Part shown: positions 12,186 through 21,600 of the stretch, one piece after another
Layout of the letters: each line of letters opens with the position of its first letter
Numbering within the stretch: the stretch's first letter is position 1
DNA from: Chloroflexota bacterium
GTDB lineage: Bacteria > Chloroflexota > Dormibacteria > Dormibacterales > Dormibacteraceae
DNA: 42,679 nucleotides
NCBI GenBank assembly: GCA_005889495.1
Contig: VBHA01000070.1
Span: 1-42,679 of the forward strand
Reading direction: 5' to 3'
Notes under the pieces: model-generated
Seen by the model: only the letters and a program-made list of their open reading frames with translations
The model's database searches: none
What the model was told of the DNA's origin: nothing
Position numbers and translations under genes: made by a program

Positions 12186-13789
12186 TCGCGCTGGGTTCTG
12201 AAAAAGCCCGACGCTGGGGGATCCTGCCGGCCTACCAAGGCTGGCGGGGCGAGCTCGTCGAGACATTTCCCGAGGTCGAGCACGCCATCCTCGATTCGAT
12301 GGGCGCGGTGACCGACGCGCCGCCAGGACGGCGGCGGCCTCGACTCTCCGACGATCCGTGCTCTCCCGCCCCCAGGCGCAGTTGGGGTTGGGCGGTGCAG
12401 CTCTACGCGCTGCGCTCGCGTGAGAGCTGGGGAGTCGGCGACCTGGCCGACCTGCGTCGCTTCGCGCGCTGGTCGCGCAAAGCTGGCGCATCGACGGTCC
12501 TTCTCAACCCCCTGGGCGCGCAGAACCCAACCTTCCCCTATCAGCCGTCGCCATATTTCGCTTCGTCGCGCAGGTTTCGCAACGTGGTCTATCTCCGCGT
12601 AGAGGACATCGAGGGCGCTCGCAGCGCTGACATCGCGGCCGAGCGTGATGCCGCGCTCGGCCTGAACGCCGAGCGCCTGATCGATTACGACCGCGTATTC
12701 GAGCTCAAGACCGCCGCGCTCTGGAAGGTATACAACGCGCGGCCAACACCACGCGGCCTCGCCTCCTACGTCGCCAGTCAGGGTACGGCGCTGCGCGAGT
12801 TCGCCGATTTCAACGCGGAGCGTGACGCACGGCCGGCTGACTTCCATGTGTGGATTCAGTTCCATCTCGACCGGCAGCTGGCGCGCGCTTCGCGCGAGAT
12901 CGGCTTGATCTCCGATGTACCCGTCGGGTTCGCGGCTGACGGCTTCGACGCCTGGCGCTGGCGCGATTACCTGGCACCACGGATGCGAATCGGCGCGCCG
13001 CCGGACGAGTTCTTCCGCGACGGCCAGGACTGGGGCCTTCCACCGATCAACCCATGGAAGCTCCACGACGCGCGCTGGGCGCCGTTCGTCGATGCCGTCC
13101 GCAGCGCCGGCAGTCATGCAGCCGGCATCAGGCTCGACCACGTCATGGGCCTCTTCCGACTCTTCTGGATCCCGCAGGGCATGACCGCGGTGCAGGGTGC
13201 CTACGTGCGCTACCCGGCCCGCGTCCTCCTGTCCCTGCTGGCGCGCGAGAGCCGGCGCGCGGACGCGTTCGTCATCGGCGAGGACCTCGGACTGGTCGAG
13301 CCGGTGGTGCGCAGGCAGCTGAAAAAGAAAGGCTCGCTTTCCTATCGCCTCGTCTGGTTCGAGAGCTCCCAACCGGAGAGCTGGCCTCGCGACGCCGTGG
13401 CCGCGCTGGGCACGCACGACCTGCCGACGGTGGCAGGGATCTGGACGCGAAGCGAGCCGGAGCACCGCCTGCACCATCTACGCGACAAGCTCGTGCAGCT
13501 GACCCACCTGCCGGACGAAACCCCGCCGCTGGAGGTGGCGGTCGCGGTCTACGCGAAGCTTGCCCACGGCCGGCCGCGCATGGTGCTGGTCTCGATGGAG
13601 GACGCGCTGGGCGTGCACGAGCGTCCAAACGTGCCCGGAACGACTGACCAGTTTCCCAACTGGAGGCTGGCGCTGCCGGTGCCGATCGAGGAGATCGAAA
13701 CTTCCGATGGCCCAAACCGCATTGCGCGGCTCATGCGTGCCGCCGGGCGCGCGCAGGGCGCGCCAAACACGCCCGCTAGTACGATCTGA
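12182..13789 (+). CDS. malQ: 4-alpha-glucanotransferase
   Basis: SEKARRWGILPAYQGWRGELVETFPEVEHAILDSMGA; WAVQLYALRSRESWGVGDLADL; AAGIRLDHVMGLFRLFWIP; VIGEDLG; LGTHDLPTVAGIW. Start uncertain: domain begins at a CTG overlapping the upstream TGA; next ATG is 12299. Confidence 0.9.
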   Translation: MIALGSEKARRWGILPAYQGWRGELVETFPEVEHAILDSMGAVTDAPPGRRRPRLSDDPCSPAPRRSWGWAVQLYALRSRESWGVGDLADLRRFARWSRKAGASTVLLNPLGAQNPTFPYQPSPYFASSRRFRNVVYLRVEDIEGARSADIAAERDAALGLNAERLIDYDRVFELKTAALWKVYNARPTPRGLASYVASQGTALREFADFNAERDARPADFHVWIQFHLDRQLARASREIGLISDVPVGFAADGFDAWRWRDYLAPRMRIGAPPDEFFRDGQDWGLPPINPWKLHDARWAPFVDAVRSAGSHAAGIRLDHVMGLFRLFWIPQGMTAVQGAYVRYPARVLLSLLARESRRADAFVIGEDLGLVEPVVRRQLKKKGSLSYRLVWFESSQPESWPRDAVAALGTHDLPTVAGIWTRSEPEHRLHHLRDKLVQLTHLPDETPPLEVAVAVYAKLAHGRPRMVLVSMEDALGVHERPNVPGTTDQFPNWRLALPVPIEEIETSDGPNRIARLMRAAGRAQGAPNTPASTI

Positions 13790-13791
13790 GC

Positions 13792-16470
13792 ATGCCCTCG
13801 CGCGCGCAGCTCAAAGGAACGGACCTCGATTTCTACCCGCTCGACAATCTCGGCGAGGGGCTGCCGATGACGATCAAGGTCCTCCTCGAAGGCCTGGTCC
13901 GGCTTGCCGAGGCCGGCATCACCGACGAATCCAACATCGGAGTGCTGTCGCGGTGGCCGGCGCCGCCACCCGCCGGCTCGGAGCTTCCGTTCCTCCCCGC
14001 GCGCGTCCTCATGCAGGACTTCACCGGCGTCCCCGCCGTGGTCGACCTGGCGGCGATGCGCTCGGCCATGACCCGCGCGGGCAAGGACGCGGGCAAGGTC
14101 GATCCGCTCGTGCCCGTCGACCTGATCATCGACCACTCGGTCCAGGTCGACTCGTTCGGCTTTCGCGACTCGTACACGCGCAACATCCAGAAGGAGATCG
14201 AGCGGAACCGCGAGCGCTACGCGCTCCTGCGCTGGGCGCAGCAGGCCTTCCACAACTTCTCGCTGGTCCCACCGGGCATGGGCATCTGCCACCAGGTCAA
14301 CCTCGAGCACCTGGCCAGAGTCGTCCAGGTGCGAGACATCCGCGGCCACATGGTCGCGATCCCCGACACCCTGATGGGCACCGACTCGCACACGACGATG
14401 GTCAACGGCCTTGGCGTCCTGGGCTGGGGCACAGGTGGCATCGAAGCCGAGGCCGCCATCCTGGGCCAGCCCGCCTACCTGCCGCCGCCGATCGTCGTCG
14501 GGGTTCGCTTCCTCGGCGCGCTGCCCGCGGGCTCGACCGCGACCGACCTGGTCTTGACGTTGACCGAGATGCTGCGCAAGCACGGCGTGGTCGACAAGTT
14601 CGTCGAGTTCTGCGGCGATGGGCTCTCCAGCCTCTCGGTGCCGGACCGCGCCACCCTCAGCAACATGTGCCCTGAATACGGGGCGACCTCCGCGCTGTTT
14701 CCGGTCGACCACCAGACGCTGCGGTACCTGGAGGTGACAGGGCGCGACCGGGAGCAGATCGACCTGGTCGAGCGCTACACCAAGGAGCAGGGCCTGTTCC
14801 GCGTCGACGGCGCCCCCACGCCGAAGTTCACCGAGCTCCTCGAGCTCGACCTGACGAAGGTCGAGTCGAGCGTCGCCGGTCCGAAGCGGCCGCAGGATCG
14901 CGTCGCCTTGCCCGACGTGTGGAGCAGCTTCACCACGGTCTTCAAGCCAGGGCCCAGGCCGGAACCTGAAGCCATCTCACGCCTGACCGCGGAGGGTGGC
15001 CCGGTCGACGGACGTGCGACGGTGGCGGTGCATGCCAAGCACGAGGCGAAGCTCGAGGACGGCTGCGTCGTGATCGCGGCGATCACGAGCTGCACGAACA
15101 CCTCGAACCCGTCGGTGATGGTCGCCGCCGGGCTGCTCGCGAAGAAGGCGGTCGAGCTCGGCCTGACCGTGAATCCATACGTCAAGACCAGCCTGGCGCC
15201 CGGCTCGCGCGTGGTGACCGACTACCTGCAGACGGCGGACCTGCTCGAGCCGCTGGAGAAGCTCGGCTTCTACCTGGTCGGTTACGGCTGCACGACCTGC
15301 ATCGGAAACTCCGGCCCGCTCGCGAGCCCGGAGGTCGAGGCGGCGGTCACGAAGGAAGACCTGGCCGTGGCCGCGGTGCTGTCGGGCAACCGCAACTTCG
15401 AGGCGCGGATCCACCCGCTCGTGAAGGCGAGCTACCTCGCCTCTCCGCCGCTGGTGGTCGCGTTCGCGCTGGCCGGCACGATGCACAAGGACCTCGCCAC
15501 CGAGCCGGTGGCCGAGACGCCCGACGGAAAGCCGGTGATGCTCTCCGAGCTGTGGCCGTCGCTGGAAGAGGTGAACGCGGTCATCCAGCAGTGCGTCAAG
15601 CAGGAGATGTTCAAGCGCGAGTACTCCCGCATCTTCGAAGGCGACGAGCATTGGAAGTCGATGGCTGCGCCGACGGGTCCCATCTTCGAGTGGGACCCGG
15701 ATTCGACCTACGTCAAGGAGCCTCCGTACTTCGAAGGTTTCACCCCGCAGCCGAATCCGCTGACCGACATCGAGGGGGCGCGGGTGCTCGCGGTGGTGGG
15801 CGACTCGGTGACGACCGACCACATCTCACCCGCCGGCGCGATCCCGGTCGACAGCCCGGCGGGCCGCTACCTGATCGCGAACGGCGTCGACAGGTTCGAC
15901 TTCAACAGCTTCGGGGCGCGTCGCGGCAATCACGAGGTGATGGAGCGAGGGACGTTCGGCAACATCCGCCTGCGCAACGCCCTCGCGTCGCGAGAGGGTT
16001 ATTTCACCAAGCACTTTCCGGACGGCGCGGAAACGACGATCTTCGAGGCCGCGCAGCGATACAGGGAGGAAGGCGTCCCGCTGGTCGTGCTCGCCGGCAA
16101 GGAGTACGGCACCGGGTCGTCGCGGGACTGGGCGGCGAAGGGACCGCTGCTGCTGGGCGTGCGCGCGGTGATCGCCGAGAGCTTCGAGCGTATCCACCGC
16201 TCGAACCTGGTGGGCATGGGCATCCTGCCCCTGCAGTTCGGGTCGCACGAGAACGCGCAGCTGCTCGGCCTGACGGGTCAAGAGCGCTTCACGATTCGCG
16301 GGCTGGAGGCGTTGAAACCTGGTCAGCTGGTCGAGGTCCAGGCGGTCGCCGACGACGGGCGGACGATCAACTTCAGCGCCCGCGCGCGGGTCGACAACGA
16401 GACCGAGATCGGGTACCTGCACCACGGAGGCATCCTGCCCCTGGTCCTCCGCCAACTGATCGCCAAGTAG
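13792..16470 (+). CDS. acnA: Aconitate hydratase
   Basis: 892 aa; TDSHTTMVNGLGVLGWGTGGIEAEA, ITSCTNTSNPSVMVAAGLLAKKA, YGCTTCIGNSGPL, GKEYGTGSSRDWAAKG. Confidence 0.97.
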   Translation: MPSRAQLKGTDLDFYPLDNLGEGLPMTIKVLLEGLVRLAEAGITDESNIGVLSRWPAPPPAGSELPFLPARVLMQDFTGVPAVVDLAAMRSAMTRAGKDAGKVDPLVPVDLIIDHSVQVDSFGFRDSYTRNIQKEIERNRERYALLRWAQQAFHNFSLVPPGMGICHQVNLEHLARVVQVRDIRGHMVAIPDTLMGTDSHTTMVNGLGVLGWGTGGIEAEAAILGQPAYLPPPIVVGVRFLGALPAGSTATDLVLTLTEMLRKHGVVDKFVEFCGDGLSSLSVPDRATLSNMCPEYGATSALFPVDHQTLRYLEVTGRDREQIDLVERYTKEQGLFRVDGAPTPKFTELLELDLTKVESSVAGPKRPQDRVALPDVWSSFTTVFKPGPRPEPEAISRLTAEGGPVDGRATVAVHAKHEAKLEDGCVVIAAITSCTNTSNPSVMVAAGLLAKKAVELGLTVNPYVKTSLAPGSRVVTDYLQTADLLEPLEKLGFYLVGYGCTTCIGNSGPLASPEVEAAVTKEDLAVAAVLSGNRNFEARIHPLVKASYLASPPLVVAFALAGTMHKDLATEPVAETPDGKPVMLSELWPSLEEVNAVIQQCVKQEMFKREYSRIFEGDEHWKSMAAPTGPIFEWDPDSTYVKEPPYFEGFTPQPNPLTDIEGARVLAVVGDSVTTDHISPAGAIPVDSPAGRYLIANGVDRFDFNSFGARRGNHEVMERGTFGNIRLRNALASREGYFTKHFPDGAETTIFEAAQRYREEGVPLVVLAGKEYGTGSSRDWAAKGPLLLGVRAVIAESFERIHRSNLVGMGILPLQFGSHENAQLLGLTGQERFTIRGLEALKPGQLVEVQAVADDGRTINFSARARVDNETEIGYLHHGGILPLVLRQLIAK

Positions 16471-16512
16471 CAAAAGACTGAAAGCCGGTCTTTACGCACG
16501 CCCCGGACTTAT

Positions 16513-16575
16513 CGGATAGTCCGGACAATCCGCCGTTTCGGGCCCGAGCAGCCCCGGATAGTCCGGACTATCCGG
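16513..16575. repeat. Paired palindrome element, locus 1
   Basis: CGGATAGTCCGGACAATCCG (16513-16532, one mismatched pair) and perfect palindrome CCGGATAGTCCGGACTATCCGG (16554-16575); centres 42 bp apart. Confidence 0.85.
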
Positions 16576-16584
16576 CTCGAGGGG

Positions 16585-16767
16585 TTAAGCCGCGGTCTCT
16601 GCTGTCTCGCCTGTCCTGATCGGCGTCCTGCGCTCGTGGCCGCACTCGGGACACTCGAACAGGCCCACGACGACGTCAGGCCGTGAGGAGTCGGAGTGCA
16701 TGGTGCGCAGCCGCATCAGCACGCTCGATTCGTGCCGGTCGCAGGCCGGGGCCTCTTCGTACGTCAT
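16585..16767 (-). CDS. Small zinc-ribbon-like protein
   Basis: 60 aa MTYEEAPACDRHESSVLMRLRTMHSDSSRPDVVVGLFECPECGHERRTPIRTGETAETAA; CPECGHER knuckle. Confidence 0.5.
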   Translation of the reverse strand: MTYEEAPACDRHESSVLMRLRTMHSDSSRPDVVVGLFECPECGHERRTPIRTGETAETAA

Positions 16768-16867
16768 GGGCTGACGGTACAGCGGCGCCGGGAAGACCTC
16801 CTAGTGCCCCCGGCACAAGCAACCCGCCCAATTGCTTGTCGCCCGTCCACACCCTAAGCTTCGGGTG

Positions 16868-18580
16868 ATGGCCACCAAGAAGCTCATGGTGGAGGCCGAC
16901 GAGCCGCGCCCGACCGTGCGCGAGGCGATGCGCTCCGTCCTCGCCTCGGCCAAGCTCATCGCGGGCGCCGAGGGGCTCGACCGCCAGGTCGAGTGGGTCC
17001 GGCTGATGGAGACGCCAGAGGTCCAGCCGCGAGCCGGCGACCTGATGTTCACGAGCGGATTCCCGATCAAGGACGACCCCGACGCGCAGATCCGCCTGGT
17101 CGCCAGGATCGCCGAAGGCGGTGGCGCCGGCCTGGTCGTCCGGCCGCTGCCTTACCTCCGCCGCCTCCCGCCCGAGATGATCTCCGAGGCCGACCGGCTG
17201 AAGGTGCCGCTGTTCACCATCTCCTCCGAGGTCCAGTTCGTCGACCTGATGTCGCCGCTGCTCGAGCGGATCATCAACGCCGAGCACTGGCGCCTGAAGC
17301 GCTCGATCGAGATCCACCGCCGCTTCACGGAGCTCGTGCTCGACGGCAAGGGCGTGAACGAGATCTGCCGTACCCTGGCCGACCTGCTCGAGAGCGCGGT
17401 CGTGGTCGAGGACGCCAGCTTTCACCTGCTCGCGCACGCGGGCGGCAGCGCCGACCCGCACCGCAAGGAGACGATCCTCCGCCAGGGCACCCCGCACCGC
17501 GTGCTCTTCGACCCGCAGATCCAGCGGATGCTGCGGGAGGTCGAAGCGAAGCGCGGCCCGGTCAAGGTCCCGGCCTTCCCCCACCTCGGGATGTCGCGAG
17601 AGCGCCTGATCGCCCCCATCTTCGCCGCCAACCAGGTGCTCGGGTACATCTCCGTGCTCGATCACCCGCCGCACAACGAGGAGCTCGCCTTCATGGCCAT
17701 CGAGCAGGCGGCCCTTGTGCTGGCCCTCTCGATCGCCAAGGAGCGGGAGCTCTCCGAGGTCGAGGGCCGGGTCCGGGGGGAGTTCCTGGAGGACCTGCTT
17801 CACGGGACCTATGGCGACGAGGCGGCCGCGCAGCGCAGGGCGCGCCACGTGGGCTACCCGCTCCACGGGAACCACATCGTCGGCCTCGTCGACATCGACG
17901 ACTTCCGCGGTTTCGTGCGCGCCCGCCAGATCTCGGAGGACGCGATCCAGGCCCTGAAGCGCGAGTTCCTGCGGCGCGTGACCGCGGTCGTCCGGACCGG
18001 CTACCAGCGCGGGCTGGTCCAGGGACGCTCGGACCAGGTCGTCGCCCTCCTGCCCCTCGGCACCGAGGTCGCCGACCACCAGGCGCGCAGCCACGCGCTG
18101 GGCCTGCAGATCCAGCAGGCCGTGGCCGAGTGGAGGCCGGGGTTCACGGTCTCGGTCGGTTTCAGCGCCCCGATCGAGGCGCCGGTCGGAGTCGAGGGTG
18201 CGCTGCGCGAGGTGACCTCGGTGATGGAGTCGCTCGCCCGCTTCAAGCGCTGGGGGCAGGTGGTCGCGGTGCCGGAGCTCGGGCTGACCGGGTTGCTCGC
18301 CGCGGTCAGCGACGAGCGGCTCGTCGATTACAGCCGCCGCCACCTCGGACCGCTGATCGAGCACGACAGCGCGCGCAAGGGGGCACTGGTGGCCACGCTG
18401 CGCGCCTACCTCGAGACAGGCGAGCAGCAGCACGCCGCGCAGCGCCTGCGGGTGCACCCCAACACGCTCCGCTACCGGCTCGACCGCATCCGCGAGATCA
18501 CTGGCCTGGACCTCGAGGACCCGGAGACGCGGCTGAACCTGTCCGTCGCCCTCCGCGTCCAGGCCCTCCTCGGGATGTAG
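16868..18580 (+). CDS. PucR family transcriptional regulator
   Basis: N-terminal PucR-type domain (ASAKLIAGAEGLDRQVEWVRLMETPEVQPRAGDLMFTSG); C-terminal HTH AAQRLRVHPNTLRYRLDRIREITGLDLEDPETRLNLSVALR. Confidence 0.92.
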   Translation: MATKKLMVEADEPRPTVREAMRSVLASAKLIAGAEGLDRQVEWVRLMETPEVQPRAGDLMFTSGFPIKDDPDAQIRLVARIAEGGGAGLVVRPLPYLRRLPPEMISEADRLKVPLFTISSEVQFVDLMSPLLERIINAEHWRLKRSIEIHRRFTELVLDGKGVNEICRTLADLLESAVVVEDASFHLLAHAGGSADPHRKETILRQGTPHRVLFDPQIQRMLREVEAKRGPVKVPAFPHLGMSRERLIAPIFAANQVLGYISVLDHPPHNEELAFMAIEQAALVLALSIAKERELSEVEGRVRGEFLEDLLHGTYGDEAAAQRRARHVGYPLHGNHIVGLVDIDDFRGFVRARQISEDAIQALKREFLRRVTAVVRTGYQRGLVQGRSDQVVALLPLGTEVADHQARSHALGLQIQQAVAEWRPGFTVSVGFSAPIEAPVGVEGALREVTSVMESLARFKRWGQVVAVPELGLTGLLAAVSDERLVDYSRRHLGPLIEHDSARKGALVATLRAYLETGEQQHAAQRLRVHPNTLRYRLDRIREITGLDLEDPETRLNLSVALRVQALLGM

Positions 18581-18660
18581 CGACCGCATAACGAATCGCT
18601 GATTCTTTTGGCGATCGGGCACTAGCCACGCCCGGCAACGCTCGGTAGCCTTCCGTACCA

Positions 18661-21600
18661 GTGCCCCCAGCGCTCGACCGGACACGCCTTGCCTGGCCGG
18701 GGGATCTCCCCGACGCCCGGGCGGCCTGCGGCATGGGCTTCGTGGCCACCCCCGGCCTCGGGCACGAGTCGGTCGCCCTCGGCGTGCAGGCGCTCGCCCG
18801 GCTGGCGCATCGCGGGGGTCTCGACGCCGACGGCAAGAGCGGCGACGGCGCGGGACTGCTGATCCAGGTCCCACGGAAACTGCTCGGCGACGACCTCGCG
18901 GTGATCGTCCTGTTCGAGTGGGACGGCCGCGCTCGAGGGCTCGTCGAGCAGCACCTCCGGGTCGGGGCCTGGCGCCCTGTGCCCGTGGATGCTGATTCGC
19001 TCGGCAAACGCGCGCGGGAGACGATGCCCACGATCTGGCACGGCCTCATCCAGAACCCCGGACTGGATCCAGATGCATGGGAGCGGTCGCTGTACCTCGC
19101 CCGCCGGATGGCCGAAAGAGCGGCTGAAGCGCAAAGCGTGCGCATGTACATCCCGTCCTGCTCCAGCCGGACGGTCGTCTACAAGGGCCTGATGGCGGGC
19201 ACGCGCCTCGCCGACTTCTACGTCGACCTGCGGGACGAGCGATGCGAGAGCAGGCTCGCCGTCTTCCACCAGCGCTACTCGACCAACACGATGCCGGACT
19301 GGCGGCTCGCTCAGCCCTTCCGCATGCTCGCCCACAACGGCGAGATCAACACCGTCACCGGCAACCGTACGTGGATGCGTGCGCGGGAAGCGGAGCTGGA
19401 GCCCGAGCTCCGCGGCGCGATCTGGCCCGACGGCTCCGACTCGGCGTCGCTGGACAACGCGCTCGAGCTCCTGGTCCAGCGCGGCTGGGAGGTGAGCGAG
19501 GCGCTCATGAGCCTGGTGCCCGACGCCTGGGAGGGGCGCGGCGACATCGCGGCGCCGGTGCGGGACTTCTACCGCTATCAGTCGATCCGGTTCGAGCCCT
19601 GGGACGGCCCCGCCGCCCTGGCCTTCAGCGACGGCGTCGTGGTCGGGGCGGCCCTCGACCGCAACGGCCTCCGACCGCTGCGCTGGCAGCGGACTCGCCA
19701 GGGGATGGTGGCCGCTGCCTCGGAGGCCGGCGTGGTGTCGATGGCGCCGGAGGACGTGGTCGAGCGCGGAAGGCTCGGTCCAGGCCAGATGCTGCTCGTC
19801 GACACGCGCGATGGCTCGCTGCTGCGCGACTCCGAGGCCAAAGAGCGCGCGGCGGCCCGCCATGACTACGCGCTGCTGGCGGACAGGGTGCTCGTGCCGG
19901 TGGAGAGGCATCACGTCGACCTCGAGCCCCTCGAAGACCTGCCCGGCCAGCACGCGCTGCACGGCTGGGGGACCGAGGACGTGAAGTTCGTGGTCGAGGT
20001 CATGGCCGAGACGGGCGCGGAGCCCGTCTACTCGATGGGCGACGACATACCCATCGCCCCGCTGGGACGAACCCCGCGCCGGGTCTACGGCTACCTGCGC
20101 CAGCGATTCGCCCAGGTCACCAATCCCGCTATCGACCCGCTGCGGGAGAAGGCTGTGATGTCACTGCGCGTCCTCCTGGGGGCCAGGCATGGCACGCTCG
20201 AGCCGGAGGGCGGGACGGACCGCGAGCTGCTTCGCAGGCATCACCCCGCGGTGCCAGGCCCCTCCGGCGCTTCGCGCCACCTCCCCATGAATGGGGAGGA
20301 TTACAAGCTCCTGGAGCTCGAGTCGCCGGTGCTGGGTGCGGCCGAGCTGGCGCGCGTCCTGGAAACCGCGACCGTCCTGGACGCCACCTACGCGCCGGAC
20401 GAATCGCTGCGCGACGCGCTGGCGCGCCTGTGCCGTGAGGCAGACGAGGTCGCCGGCGTGATCGCACTGAGCGATCGCCGCTCCGCGCTGCAGCGGATCC
20501 CCGTGCCGATGGCGCTCGCCGTCGGGGCCGTGCATTCGCATCTGCTTGCCACTGGACGTCGGATGGCCACCGACATAGTCGCCATCGCCGGCGACGCGGT
20601 CGACGTTCACGACGTCGCCTGCCTGATCACGATCGGTGCAACGGCCGTCCATCCGTACCTGGCGTTTGCGACCGTGGGCGACGAAGCCACCCCGAGGTAT
20701 CGCAAGGCGCTCGAAGCGGGGCTGCTCAAGGTCATGGCGAAGATGGGCATCTCGTGCGTGACGAGCTATCGCGGCGCCGAGGTGCTGGAGGCGCTCGGGC
20801 TGGGCGCCGAGGTCACCGAGATGTGCTTCCGGGCGGTGCCCTCGCGCGTCGGCGGCGCGGACCTCGCCGACATCGAGCGCGCCGCGCGCAGCCGGCCGCA
20901 CCCCATGGCCGACCACGGCCGCGTCCGCTTCCGCAAAGCGGGCGAGCACCACGCCTACAACCCGCTGGCGGTTCGTGCGGCCAAGAAGGCCGCGCAGACG
21001 GCGGACCCCGAGCAGTATCGCGAGTGGCGCCGTCTCTCGAGCATGGGTGAGCCTCAGTCGCTGCGCGAGCTCATCCAGCTCAAGGAATGTCGGACGCCGG
21101 TTCCGCTCGAGTCCGTGGAACCGGCGTCCGAGATCGTCAAACGATTCGTCAGCACCGCGATGTCGCTGGGCGCGCTTTCACCGGAGGCGCACGAGGCGCT
21201 CGCCATCGCGATGAACCAGGTCGGTGCCCGCTCCAACTCGGGCGAGGGCGGCGAAGACCCCGACACCTACGACGACCGCGACGGCGTGCGACATGACAAT
21301 CGCGTCAAGCAGGTCGCCTCTGCCCGCTTCGGCGTCACCCCGCGCTACCTGAAGCGCGCCGACGAGCTGGAGATCAAGATCGCGCAGGGCTCGAAGCCGG
21401 GCGAGGGCGGCCAGCTCCCCGGGATCAAGGTCACAAGCCTGATCGCCCGCCTCCGACATGCCCAGCCCGGCATGCAGCTCATCTCGCCCCCGCCCCACCA
21501 CGACATCTACTCGATCGAAGACCTGGCGCAGCTGATCCACGACCTGAAGACGGTGAACCCGCGGGCGCGGGTCGGCGTGAAGCTTGTCTCCGAGGCCGGC

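Noticed and set aside
16676-18874. 732-aa minus-strand ORF opposite the PucR-type gene
   Set aside because: Shadow ORF rich in Arg/Asp/His/Leu; the sense strand has a full PucR regulator
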